This document shows positions 9,116 through 17,104 of a DNA stretch of 45,829 bases, in pieces; the stretch's first letter is position 1, and each line of letters starts with the position of its first letter. This stretch comes from Synechococcus sp. UW140 (GTDB lineage: Bacteria > Cyanobacteriota > Cyanobacteriia > PCC-6307 > Cyanobiaceae): contig CAMCMT010000020.1 in assembly GCA_945875915.1 (NCBI GenBank), positions 1 through 45,829 on the forward strand. The letters are read 5' to 3'. A program made the position numbers and the translations under genes. The notes below the pieces were generated by a model. That model saw only the letters and a list, made by a program, of their open reading frames with translations, was not told where the DNA came from and searched no databases.

Positions 9116-9862
9116 ATGACGGCTTCTCCCCCCGCCAAGGAAACGATTCTGGTCGTTGACGACGAAGCCAGCATCCGCCGCATCCTGGAAACCCGACTCT
9201 CGATGATCGGCTACCAGGTGATCACGGCCTGCGATGGCCTCGAAGCCCTCGAGGCCTTCCGGCGCACCAGCCCCGACCTGGTGGTGCTCGACGTGATGAT
9301 GCCGAAGCTGGATGGCTACGGCGTCTGCCAGGAGCTGCGCAAGGAATCGGACGTGCCGATCGTGATGCTCACGGCCCTGGGCGATGTGGCCGACCGCATC
9401 ACCGGCCTCGAGCTGGGCGCCGACGACTACGTTGTCAAACCCTTCAGCCCCAAGGAGCTCGAAGCCCGCATCCGCTGCGTGCTGCGCCGGGTCGACAAGG
9501 ACCCGGCCGCCGGCATGCCCAACTCCGGCGTGATCGAGGTGAGCGACCTCAAGATCGACACCAACAAGCGCCAGGTGTACCGGGGCGACGAACGGATCCG
9601 GCTCACCGGCATGGAGTTCAGCCTGCTGGAGCTGCTGGTCGGCCGCTCCGGCGAACCCTTCAGCCGCGGCGAAATCCTCAAGGAGGTCTGGGGTTACACC
9701 CCCGAGCGCCACGTCGACACCCGGGTGGTGGATGTCCACATCTCCCGGTTGCGCTCCAAACTGGAGGACGATCCCGCTAACCCCGAGCTGATTCTCACGG
9801 CCCGGGGCACGGGGTACTTGTTCCAGCGCATCATCGAAGCCCTTGCCCCCGAAGGACACTGA
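9116..9862 (+). CDS. rpaB: Response regulator RpaB (Ycf27)
   Basis: RpaB is the essential high-light/redox response regulator of cyanobacteria, partnered with the histidine kinase NblS; it binds HLR1 boxes at photosystem and high-light genes. The 248-residue product begins MTASPPAKETILVVDDEAS. The receiver domain has D15/D16, phospho-acceptor D59 (VVLDVMMPKLDGYG) and the VVKPFSPKELEAR segment. The OmpR winged helix includes LTGMEFSLLELLV and DTRVVDVHISRLRSKLE. An upstream in-frame extension to 9044 lacks family similarity; ATG 9116 is preferred. The plsX frame starts inside its last 20 bp. Its presence 7 kb from rpaA places both OmpR regulators in one window. Confidence 0.95.
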   Translation: MTASPPAKETILVVDDEASIRRILETRLSMIGYQVITACDGLEALEAFRRTSPDLVVLDVMMPKLDGYGVCQELRKESDVPIVMLTALGDVADRITGLELGADDYVVKPFSPKELEARIRCVLRRVDKDPAAGMPNSGVIEVSDLKIDTNKRQVYRGDERIRLTGMEFSLLELLVGRSGEPFSRGEILKEVWGYTPERHVDTRVVDVHISRLRSKLEDDPANPELILTARGTGYLFQRIIEALAPEGH

Positions 9863-11300
9863 CATCACTGGCCGCAACCCCAAGCGTCGGCGGCCCCAGG
9901 CGATTCGCCGCCTGGTGATTTGGTATCGCCGCAATGCGGCGGTGACGAGCCTGGTGGGCACGGCCTCGGCCGCCGGCTCCGTGGCCGGATCCATGGCCGG
10001 CTCGGTGGCGGGATCGGTGGTCTCCACCGCCGGCAATGTCGCCGGGGCCGCAGGCAATGTGGCGGGCAATGTCGCCGGCGTCGCCGGCTCGATGGCGGGC
10101 AATGTCGCCGGCGTCGCCGGCTCCGTGGCAGGCGCCGCGAGCTCGGTCGCCGGCTCGATGGCCAACTCGGTGCTCCAGCCCCTGGTTTTTGATCCCCTGC
10201 GCCGGCTGCAGCAGGGCAGCAATCCCGATGGCGTTCTGACCATCGTGGATGCCGATCGGCTCTGGGTGGCCGTGGATGGCATGGGCGGCGACCATGCCCC
10301 CGGCCCGATCCTGGAGGGCTGCCTGCGGGCCGTGGCCCTACTGCCGGTGCGGGTGCGCTTCGTGGCTGAAACCGCCGCCGTCGATCAGGCCGTGGCGGCC
10401 CTGGGGCTGGACGAAGAACTGGCCGCTGCCATCCGCGCCGGGCTGATTGAAGTGGTCGCTAGCGGCCCCTCGGTGGGCATGGACGAAGAGGCCACGGTGG
10501 TGCGGCGCAAGCGTGACGCCAGCATCAACCTGGCCATGGATTTGGTCAAGGCGGGGGAGGCCACGGCGGCGTACTCGGCGGGCAACTCCGGCGCCGTGAT
10601 GGCCTCGGCGATCTTCCGGCTCGGCCGGCTCAAGGGCATCGACCGCCCCGCCATCGGCGCCCTTTTCCCCACCAAGGATCCCAACCAGCAGGTGTTGGTG
10701 CTCGATGTGGGCGCAAACATGGATGCCAAGCCCGCCTACCTGCACCAATTCGCCCTGCTCGGCAACATCTACAGCCGCGATGTACTGCAAGTACGGCGGC
10801 CCCGCATCGGCCTGCTCAACATCGGCGAGGAGGAGTGCAAGGGCAACGAGCTCTGCCTCAAGACCTACCCCCTGCTGGCGGCCGACGACCGCTTCGTGTT
10901 TGCCGGCAATTGCGAAGGCCGGGATGTGCTCTCGGGCGATTTCGATGTGGTCGTATGCGATGGCTTCACCGGCAACGTGCTGCTGAAGTTCCTCGAATCG
11001 GTGGGCAGCGTGCTGCTGGATGTGCTGCGGGCCGAACTGCCCCGGGGACGCCGGGGCAAGGTGGGCTCCGCCTTCCTGCGCAGCAACCTGGTGCGCATCA
11101 AGAAACGGCTCGACCACGCCGAACATGGCGGCGCCCTGCTATTGGGCGTCAATGGGGTCTGCGTGATCGGCCATGGCAGCAGCAAGGCCCTCTCGGTGGT
11201 GAGCGCCCTGCGGTTAGCCCATTCCGCCGCCAGCCATGGCGTGATGGACGACCTGCACAAGCTCAGTGACAGTACCGATGCGGTAGTTGCCTGTGATTGA
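9843..11300 (+). CDS. plsX: Phosphate acyltransferase PlsX with a long repetitive N-terminal extension
   Basis: PlsX makes acyl-phosphate from acyl-ACP and phosphate, feeding the first glycerol-phosphate acylation. The enzyme proper begins at about residue 140 (LWVAVDGMGGDHAPG) and includes AAYSAGNSGAVMAS, LLNIGEEECKGNEL, VCDGFTGNVLLKFLES and NGVCVIGHGSS. Ahead of it lies an extension: a basic stretch (RNPKRRRPQAIRRLVIWYRR, 11-30), then eleven-residue Gly/Ala/Val repeats at about 38-110. The longest open start is a TTG at 9843 overlapping the rpaB stop by 20 bp; the exact start is uncertain, but the extension is open throughout and repeat spacing is preserved. It leads the lipid cluster plsX-fabH-fabD-plsC. 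Confidence 0.9.
   Translation: MPPKDTDITGRNPKRRRPQAIRRLVIWYRRNAAVTSLVGTASAAGSVAGSMAGSVAGSVVSTAGNVAGAAGNVAGNVAGVAGSMAGNVAGVAGSVAGAASSVAGSMANSVLQPLVFDPLRRLQQGSNPDGVLTIVDADRLWVAVDGMGGDHAPGPILEGCLRAVALLPVRVRFVAETAAVDQAVAALGLDEELAAAIRAGLIEVVASGPSVGMDEEATVVRRKRDASINLAMDLVKAGEATAAYSAGNSGAVMASAIFRLGRLKGIDRPAIGALFPTKDPNQQVLVLDVGANMDAKPAYLHQFALLGNIYSRDVLQVRRPRIGLLNIGEEECKGNELCLKTYPLLAADDRFVFAGNCEGRDVLSGDFDVVVCDGFTGNVLLKFLESVGSVLLDVLRAELPRGRRGKVGSAFLRSNLVRIKKRLDHAEHGGALLLGVNGVCVIGHGSSKALSVVSALRLAHSAASHGVMDDLHKLSDSTDAVVACD
9954..10172 (+). repeat. 33-bp coding repeat: hendecads in the PlsX extension
   Basis: Codons 38-110 of plsX contain about six and a half 11-residue units with consensus G-[SN]-[VM]-A-G-[SN]-V-A-G-[VA]-A. 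The clearest units are residues 71-81, 82-92 and 93-103, where glycines fall at 71, 75, 79, 82, 86, 90, 93 and 97 (spacing 4,4,3). At the DNA level two neighbouring 33-bp units (10053-10085 and 10086-10118) are nearly identical, so the array grew by tandem duplication. Confidence 0.85.
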
Positions 11301-11325
11301 CTGACCGCCAACTGGGGTCGTTCAG

Positions 11326-12384
11326 GTGTCGCTCAGCCCAATGGCGGAGGCCGTCGGCATGGCCCTAGTGGGCTGCGGCAGCGGCCTACCAGCCGTGAGC
11401 CTCAGCAACGCCCAGCTGGGTGAGCGGGTCGAGACCAACGACGACTGGATCCGCAGCCGCACCGGCATCGGCGCCAGACACGTCGCCGGCCCAGGCGAAA
11501 CGGTCACCAGCCTGGCCAGCGAGGCCGGCCGCCAGGCCCTGGCCCATGCCGGCTGGCACGCGAGCGACCTAGACCTGATCCTGCTGGCCACCTCCAGCCC
11601 CGATGACCTCTTCGGCACCGCCCCGCGGGTGCAGGGGGTTCTGGGGGCCAGCAACGCCGTGGCCTTCGACATCACGGCCGCCTGCAGCGGCTTCCTGTTT
11701 GCCCTGATCACCGCCAGCCAGTACATCCGCAGCGGCAGCGTGCGCCGCGCCCTAGTGATCGGCGCCGACCAGCTCAGCCGCTGGGTGGACTGGGACGATC
11801 GCCGCACCTGCGTGCTGTTCGGCGATGGCGCCGCCGCCGTGGCGGTGGAAGCCTGCTCCGGGGCGAACAACGGCCTGCTGGGCTTCCGTATGCGCTCCGA
11901 TGGCAGCCGCAACGGCTGCCTCACCCTGGCCCAAAGCGAGGAGCACACCAGCGTGGTGGCCGGCAGCCAGGCCCAGCGCGGCGGCTTCGAACCGATCCAG
12001 ATGAATGGCCAGGAGGTTTATAAATTCGCAGTGCGCGAGGTGCCGGCGATCCTCAAGGACCTGCTCGATGGCACCGGCACCAGCCCAGGCCAGCTCGACT
12101 GGCTGCTGCTCCATCAGGCCAACCAGCGGATCCTCGATGCGGTGGCCGAGCGCTTCGCCATTCCCAGCGAGCGGGTACTCAGCAACCTGGCCCGCTATGG
12201 CAACACCTCCGCCGCCACGATCCCTCTGATGCTCAACGAGGCCGTGCGCGATGGCCGGGTTCAGCCGGGTCACCTGATCGCCAGCAGCGGCTTCGGCGCC
12301 GGCCTGAGCTGGGGCGCGGCCCTGCTGCGCTGGGGCGGTCCCCAGGCCACCGGAGCCAGCGGGGGCCTAACAGCCGCGCCGTAG
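11326..12384 (+). CDS. fabH: Beta-ketoacyl-ACP synthase III
   Basis: FabH condenses acetyl-CoA with malonyl-ACP to begin each fatty acid. The 352-residue thiolase-fold protein shows the catalytic triad: C120 in DITAACSGFLFAL, H263 in LLHQANQRI and N293 in YGNTSAAT. The N-terminal TNDDWIRSRTGI motif is also typical of the family. It is slightly longer than the usual 320-335 residues because of C-terminal residues rich in Gly/Ala. I used the GTG at 11326; an ATG at 11341 is an alternative. It lies 25 bp after plsX and 30 bp before fabD in a lipid-synthesis cluster. Confidence 0.95.
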   Translation: MSLSPMAEAVGMALVGCGSGLPAVSLSNAQLGERVETNDDWIRSRTGIGARHVAGPGETVTSLASEAGRQALAHAGWHASDLDLILLATSSPDDLFGTAPRVQGVLGASNAVAFDITAACSGFLFALITASQYIRSGSVRRALVIGADQLSRWVDWDDRRTCVLFGDGAAAVAVEACSGANNGLLGFRMRSDGSRNGCLTLAQSEEHTSVVAGSQAQRGGFEPIQMNGQEVYKFAVREVPAILKDLLDGTGTSPGQLDWLLLHQANQRILDAVAERFAIPSERVLSNLARYGNTSAATIPLMLNEAVRDGRVQPGHLIASSGFGAGLSWGAALLRWGGPQATGASGGLTAAP

Positions 12385-12414
12385 TCTCCAGCCCACAAAA
12401 GCGCAAGCGCCACC

Positions 12415-13314
12415 ATGGGCATCGCCTGGGTGTTTCCGGGGCAGGGTTCACAGAAGCTCGGCATGGCAACGGCCGTGCTCGATCTGCCTGATGCCCGTCA
12501 GCGTTTTGCCCTCGCCTCCGAGCTGCTGGGCCGCGACCTGCTGGCGATCTGCGCCGGCGAAGGGTTCGACCCCATCGCCGCACCCACGGACCTCAATGAC
12601 ACCCGCAACACCCAGCCAGCCCTGTTCGTGATCGAGAGCCTGCTGGTGGATGGCCTGCGCCAGCAGGGCCGCAGCGCCGACCTGGTGGCCGGCCACAGCC
12701 TGGGGGAACTGGTGGCCCTCTATGCAGCCGGCGTCTTCGACTTCGAAACGGGACTCTCCCTGATGCACCGGCGCAGCACCCTGATGGCCGCCGCCGGCGG
12801 CGGTGCCATGACCGCGGTGATGGGCTTCGATCGCGGCGAGCTGGATGCCCTGGTTGCGGCCACCGAGGACGTGGTGATCGCCAACGACAACAGCAGCGCC
12901 CAGGTGGTGCTCTCCGGTAGTCCCGAAGCCGTGGCCAGCGTCAGCGCCCAGCTGACCTGCAAGCGGGCGATCCCCCTGGCCGTGTCGGGGGCCTTCCATT
13001 CGCCCTCCATGGCCGGGGCCGCCGCCGCCTTCGCCCAGGAGCTGGAACCACTGCCCTTTGCCGATGCCACGATCCCGGTCTTGAGCAACACCGACCCCAC
13101 CCCCGAAACCAGCGGTGAGCGCCTCAAGGCCCGCCTCGTGGGCCAGATGACCAGCGGCGTGCGCTGGCGGGAAACCATGGACCAGTTCGCCGCCCAAGCG
13201 ATCGACACCACCGTGGAGATCGGCCCCGGCAACGTGCTCAGCGGCCTGATCAAACGCAGCCTGGCCGGCGTCACCACCGCCCAGATCGCCGCCGCCGCGG
13301 ACCTGGGCCTGTGA
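12415..13314 (+). CDS. fabD: Malonyl-CoA:ACP transacylase
   Basis: FabD moves malonyl groups from CoA to acyl carrier protein, producing the extender for FabH and later condensing enzymes. The 299-residue protein begins MGIAWVFPGQGSQKLGM, the standard N-terminus with the QGSQ oxyanion segment. The nucleophile elbow GHSLGE is at 93-98 (S95). The catalytic histidine is in SGAFHSPSM, and IGPGNVLSGL lies near the C-terminus. Length is normal. Its stop overlaps the GTG of plsC by 4 bp, so the two are probably translationally coupled. Confidence 0.96.
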   Translation: MGIAWVFPGQGSQKLGMATAVLDLPDARQRFALASELLGRDLLAICAGEGFDPIAAPTDLNDTRNTQPALFVIESLLVDGLRQQGRSADLVAGHSLGELVALYAAGVFDFETGLSLMHRRSTLMAAAGGGAMTAVMGFDRGELDALVAATEDVVIANDNSSAQVVLSGSPEAVASVSAQLTCKRAIPLAVSGAFHSPSMAGAAAAFAQELEPLPFADATIPVLSNTDPTPETSGERLKARLVGQMTSGVRWRETMDQFAAQAIDTTVEIGPGNVLSGLIKRSLAGVTTAQIAAAADLGL

Positions 13315-14129
13315 ACAAGCCTGGAGATCGGGCTGGCGGCCCAGCGAGCGCCATCGTGCCCGCCGAAGGCGGCCGCATCAGTGGCTTGCGCCGGGCCCTG
13401 CGGCGGCGGCGCAAGCCCCCCGAACCGCCGGCCCTACTCAACAGCCCCAAACCGAGCCTTACCTACCGAATCATCAGCTACCTGCTGGTGTTTCCGATCT
13501 ATCGGCTCCTGTTCCGAGGCCGCACCGCCGGCAACGGCAACGTGCCGATGGAGGGGGCCCTGGTGGTGGTGGCCAACCACGGCTCCCACCTGGATCCCCC
13601 CCTGCTCGGCCATGCCCTCGGCCGGCCGGTGGCCTTCATGGCCAAGGCCGAATTGTTCCGGGTGCCCCTGCTCGGGCCGATCATCCGGGCCTGCGGCGCC
13701 TATCCGGTGGCCCGGGGCGCCAGCGACCGCGAAGCGATCCGCACCGCCACCGACCGGCTTGACGAGGGTTGGGCCACCGGGGTGTTCATCGACGGCACCC
13801 GCCAGGCCAATGGGCGCGTTAACGCCCCCCTGCCGGGGGCGGCCCTGCTGGCGGCCCGCTCCGGCGCGCCCCTGCTGCCCGTGGCGATCATCAACAGCCA
13901 CCGGGCCCTGGGCACCGGCCGCCAGGGCCGCCTGGTGCCGATCCACATCCGCATCGGCACGCCGATCCCGCCACCGGCCTCCCGGCGCCGCGCCGACCTG
14001 GATTTGGTGACGGCGGCCTGCCAGGCCCAGATCAATGCCCTGCTGGATCTAGGCCCCCTGAGGGCGGATGAACCGGTCGGCCAGCTCCATCCAGCATCGG
14101 AGCGAACCGCCCTGCCGCCCAAAACCTGA
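13311..14129 (+). CDS. plsC: 1-acylglycerol-3-phosphate acyltransferase (PlsC family)
   Basis: Adds the second acyl chain to lysophosphatidic acid, giving phosphatidic acid at the inner membrane face. The 272-residue protein has motif I NHGSHLD (H90-D95), motif II around KAELFRVPLLG, a motif III variant FIDGTRQANG (159-168; the common form is FPEGTRS) and a proline in PLLPVAII. A hydrophobic segment at about 53-68 should anchor it. The ~50-residue N-terminal region is basic and proline-rich. GTG start 13311 overlaps the fabD stop. Its last 98 bp overlap the end of the minus-strand DUF218 gene. Confidence 0.88.
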   Translation: MNKPGDRAGGPASAIVPAEGGRISGLRRALRRRRKPPEPPALLNSPKPSLTYRIISYLLVFPIYRLLFRGRTAGNGNVPMEGALVVVANHGSHLDPPLLGHALGRPVAFMAKAELFRVPLLGPIIRACGAYPVARGASDREAIRTATDRLDEGWATGVFIDGTRQANGRVNAPLPGAALLAARSGAPLLPVAIINSHRALGTGRQGRLVPIHIRIGTPIPPPASRRRADLDLVTAACQAQINALLDLGPLRADEPVGQLHPASERTALPPKT

Positions 14130-14775
14130 GGTCCCGGCCGGTCAGCACCCATAGGGCCGCCCGCAGGCCATCGCCCCAGACCTTGCGCTTAAGCTCGGGA
14201 ATGCAGCGTTGGCCGCAGGGCACTTCCACGGGCGTGAGGCCGATCCCCCGGCTACCGGCCACAATCCGGCCCACAAGCAGGGCCCGGGGCATGTGGTCGC
14301 TGCTGGTCACGAGCAGCACACTGCGCACCTTGGAGCGCTTGAGGTCGTCGGCCACGGACGTGAAATTGCTGAGGGTGTCGTGGGGGCGGTAATCGAGCAG
14401 TACTTGGCCGGGATGGAGCCCCTCGCGGCGGAACTCCCAGGTGGCGTATTCGGGATTGCTGCCGCCGCTCACCAGCAATGGCAAGCCCAGGCGCCGGGCC
14501 AGCCGGGCCGCTTCCTGCTCCCGGGCCACATCGCCGCCCAGCACCAGGATCAGCTGGGGTGGCGGCAGCGGCGGTAGCCACAGCCCCCGCGAGAGCCAAA
14601 GCAAGCCCCCAGCCACCAGGGCTAGGGGCCACCAGCAGCGCCCAAGCCGCCGCCGGGAGACCGGATCCAGGCGGCGGCTAGAGCCCCCCGGCCGCAACCG
14701 GCGGCGACGACCCGGCCCGGGCGACCGCCGGGCTGGCAAAGCGGACCGATCGCTGCGGGGGCCGGGGCCCGCCAT
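14032..14775 (-). CDS. DUF218 (YdcF/SanA-like) membrane protein
   Basis: A 247-residue protein with a basic N-terminal tail, one membrane helix (about 47-66, WWPLALVAGGLLWLSRG) and a DUF218 domain beginning QLILVLGGDVAREQEAA. The conserved TLSNFTSVADDLK and VLLVTSSDHMPRAL segments are present. Family members (YdcF, SanA, ElyC) are linked to envelope functions, but no reaction is established for this group. The ATG overlaps the tsaB stop by one base (TGATG). A longer open frame to 15111 lies antiparallel to nothing useful and overlaps tsaB, so it was rejected. The 3' end overlaps plsC tail-to-tail. Confidence 0.85.
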   Translation of the reverse strand: MAGPGPRSDRSALPARRSPGPGRRRRLRPGGSSRRLDPVSRRRLGRCWWPLALVAGGLLWLSRGLWLPPLPPPQLILVLGGDVAREQEAARLARRLGLPLLVSGGSNPEYATWEFRREGLHPGQVLLDYRPHDTLSNFTSVADDLKRSKVRSVLLVTSSDHMPRALLVGRIVAGSRGIGLTPVEVPCGQRCIPELKRKVWGDGLRAALWVLTGRDLRFWAAGRFAPMLDGAGRPVHPPSGGLDPAGH

Positions 14776-15515
14776 CAGCCCCCCCCGCCGCCACTCTCTG
14801 GCAAGGGAGTGGCTGGCAGGGTAATGGCTGGTAGGGGAACCGTAGGGACCTGGCTGGAGGCCTGGGGCGTGAAGTCCACCGGACTGGTGGGATAGATCGG
14901 CAGCACGGGCTGCCAGGGGCCAGCCAGGCCCTGGGCCGCCGCCGCCTGGCCGAGGGCCAGCAGCTCCAGCACATCGAGGGGAGCCTCCACCGCCGCCGGC
15001 AGGATCAGCTCCGGCGCCAGGCCCTGGGCGAAGGCATCGCCGGGGAGAAACAGCCGGGGCTGCTCCAATTCCGCGATGGCGCCGAGGGCCCCGGGGTCGG
15101 CGCCATAACAACCCGCCACGGTGCCGCGCCGGGGCAGGTCCTGGACCAGCCAGAACCGCTCCGCCCCAGCCAGCTCAGGCCGCTGGCGCACCAGCCGCCA
15201 CGCCACGGCTAAAAAACTGCCAACACCATGCAGGGGCACGGCCAACTGCTGGGCCAGGGTGCGGGCCAAGACCACCGTGAGCCGGGTGCTGGTGAAGCCC
15301 CCCGGCCCCGTGGCCACCACCAGCCGGCCGATCTCGGGCCAGCGCGGAGCGGGCAACAGCTGCTCCAGGCAGGGCAACAGGGCGCCCGAGAGCTGGCGGC
15401 CCAGGGGGAAGGCCAGCACCTGGGCGGGCTCGGTTGCAGCCAAGGGCTGCAGGCCCACGGCCAGGCAGTCGCTGGAACTGTGGAGGGCCAGCAGTAGGGA
15501 CGCTCGGGCGCTCAT
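14775..15515 (-). CDS. tsaB: tRNA threonylcarbamoyladenosine biosynthesis protein TsaB
   Basis: TsaB (YeaZ) is the scaffold partner of TsaD in making t6A37 on ANN-reading tRNAs, a near-universal modification. The 246-residue protein begins with LLLALHSSSDCLAVGL, the degenerate ASKHA phosphate-binding segment, and holds the diagnostic ATGPGGFTSTRLTVVLART (family form GPGSFTGLR). The C-terminal half is Pro-rich and family-variable. Its ATG overlaps the ycf34 stop (ATGA) and its stop overlaps the DUF218 start, so the three genes form one coupled unit. TsaD, TsaC and TsaE are not in the window. Confidence 0.9.
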   Translation of the reverse strand: MSARASLLLALHSSSDCLAVGLQPLAATEPAQVLAFPLGRQLSGALLPCLEQLLPAPRWPEIGRLVVATGPGGFTSTRLTVVLARTLAQQLAVPLHGVGSFLAVAWRLVRQRPELAGAERFWLVQDLPRRGTVAGCYGADPGALGAIAELEQPRLFLPGDAFAQGLAPELILPAAVEAPLDVLELLALGQAAAAQGLAGPWQPVLPIYPTSPVDFTPQASSQVPTVPLPAITLPATPLPESGGGGG

Positions 15516-15763
15516 GTCGGCTGGGCCTGGCCGGGTCGCAGCCGCAGCCAGCGGCCAGGTTCGGCCTCAAAGCTGTCGCAGCTGCGCACATCCCACTCCA
15601 CCCCCGCCTGGGCGCCGCCGAGATCCATCACCGCCACATGGATCCGGGGGGACTGGGGCACAAAACTGGGGGCAGCGCAAAGGTGAGCCACCCCATGCTG
15701 CCGCTCCACCGCGTGATAAGCCTGGCAACGGTCCACCCAGTGGCAATCAACGCAGATGCACAT
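15512..15763 (-). CDS. ycf34: Ycf34 family iron-sulfur protein
   Basis: An 83-residue protein beginning MCICVDCHWVDRCQAYHAVE, with cysteines at 2, 4, 7 and 13, followed by PRIHVAVMDLGG and GVEWDVRSCDSF, then WLRLRPG. This is the Ycf34 signature. From published work on the Synechocystis protein, Ycf34 binds an iron-sulfur cluster through these cysteines and affects photosynthetic electron transfer or iron-dependent regulation. The ATG at 15763 is chosen because the conserved MCIC start is there; a 42-residue in-frame extension is not family-like. It is the first gene of the ycf34-tsaB-DUF218 chain and diverges from the nucleotidyltransferase gene. Confidence 0.93.
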   Translation of the reverse strand: MCICVDCHWVDRCQAYHAVERQHGVAHLCAAPSFVPQSPRIHVAVMDLGGAQAGVEWDVRSCDSFEAEPGRWLRLRPGQAQPT

Positions 15764-15832
15764 GCCACCGACTGATTGCCCCCAGCCATTCTGGCGCGCC
15801 CCTGGCCCCAGCCCGTTTCCGGGCCTAGACCA

Positions 15833-17104
15833 ATGACGCCGCCGGTGACCCCTGCGGCCGTCACCGAGTTGCTCTGGCAACGGCTGCATGCCGACCGCTG
15901 GCCGGTCCCCCGGACCGCCCTGCCCGCCGATGCCGCCCTGGTGGGCGGGGCCGTGCGCGATGGCCTGCTCAATCGGTTAGCGGAGCGGCCCGACCTGGAC
16001 CTGGTGGTGAGCACGGACGCCATCGGCCTCTGCCAGCGCCTGGCCAAGGAGCATGGCGGTTGTGCGGTGGTCCTGGATCCGCAACGGGACATCGCCCGGC
16101 TGGTGGTGCGCGGCTGGAGCCTGGACCTGGCCCGCCGCTGCGGCGGCAGCTTGGCAGCCGATCTAGCCCGGCGGGACTACCGCATCAATGCCATCGCCCT
16201 GCCCCTGGGCCCGGGCGAGCCGCTACTGGATCCCCTCGGCGGGCTGGCCGACCTGCAGGCGCGCCAGATGGTGGCCGTGGACGAGGCCAACCTGCTCGAC
16301 GATCCCCTGCGCCTGTTGCGCGGCATCCGCCTGGCCGCCCAACTGGACTTCAGCCTGGAGGCCCGCACCTGGACCTGGATCCAGTGCCACCACCAACGCC
16401 TGGCCAGCGTGGCTGGCGAACGGGTGCTGGCGGAACTGGTCAAGCTGGCAGCAGCCCCCCACGGCCACCAGGGGCTGCAGCAAGCCCTAATAGCAGGCCT
16501 GCTGCAGCCCTGGGGCGCTGACGCCCAGGCCGCAGCTGCCCTAGGGCAGCTCAGCCCAGAGCAGGCCCAAACCTGCGGCCTGAACCCCGAAGAGCAGCAG
16601 CTGGCCCTGCCCCTGGCCCGGCTGGCCCGCCTGTTTGACGCCCAGGCCCTTGGGGGTTTGCGGGCCAGTCGCAAGCTGCAACAGCGCTGCCAGCGGCTGC
16701 GCCATTGGTGGCAGCGGCTGGAGTCTGGGGCGCCTGGGAGCGGGGATCCAGGGGCCGCGATCGCCGCGCTCACGGAACCGGAGCGCCTGGCCCTGCAACG
16801 CCAGCTGGAGGATGAGCTGCCCGCCCTGCTCCTGGCCTGGCCTGGCCCCCTGGCCCAACTCTGGCTAGGGCGCTGGCGCAACCCGAGCGATCCCCTCTTC
16901 CATCCCAAGCCCCCCCTCGATGGCCGCAGCCTGCAAACGGAACTGGGCCTGGCCCCTTCCCGCCGCCTAGGCGAACTGCTGGACCAACTCACCCTGGAAC
17001 GGGCTTTTGGTCGCATCGGCGACCGCGAGCAGGCCCTGCTCTGGTGTCGCCAGGCCCTGCGCCAGGCAAACACGCCTGGCGAAAAGGGCCCTCGCCGTGA
17101 TTAA
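15833..17104 (+). CDS. CCA tRNA nucleotidyltransferase / poly(A) polymerase family
   Basis: A class II nucleotidyltransferase that builds or repairs the 3' CCA of tRNAs. The 423-residue protein shows GGAVRDG (38-44), the catalytic DLD (54-56), RRDYRINA (113-120) and DDPLRLLRG (156-164). The C-terminal half is alanine/leucine-rich and divergent, as usual. Some cyanobacteria split the job between a CC-adding and an A-adding enzyme, so the specificity cannot be read from motifs alone. The tRNA-Asn in this window lacks an encoded CCA and needs such an enzyme. Start ATG 15833 lies close after the divergent ycf34 start; an extension to 15776 is not family-like. Confidence 0.9.
   Translation: MTPPVTPAAVTELLWQRLHADRWPVPRTALPADAALVGGAVRDGLLNRLAERPDLDLVVSTDAIGLCQRLAKEHGGCAVVLDPQRDIARLVVRGWSLDLARRCGGSLAADLARRDYRINAIALPLGPGEPLLDPLGGLADLQARQMVAVDEANLLDDPLRLLRGIRLAAQLDFSLEARTWTWIQCHHQRLASVAGERVLAELVKLAAAPHGHQGLQQALIAGLLQPWGADAQAAAALGQLSPEQAQTCGLNPEEQQLALPLARLARLFDAQALGGLRASRKLQQRCQRLRHWWQRLESGAPGSGDPGAAIAALTEPERLALQRQLEDELPALLLAWPGPLAQLWLGRWRNPSDPLFHPKPPLDGRSLQTELGLAPSRRLGELLDQLTLERAFGRIGDREQALLWCRQALRQANTPGEKGPRRD

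Noticed and set aside
9086-10282. 398-codon open frame antisense to rpaB and the plsX extension
   Set aside because: Its low-complexity Ala/Thr/Pro part is the complement of the hendecad repeat; the sense strand holds two well-supported genes.
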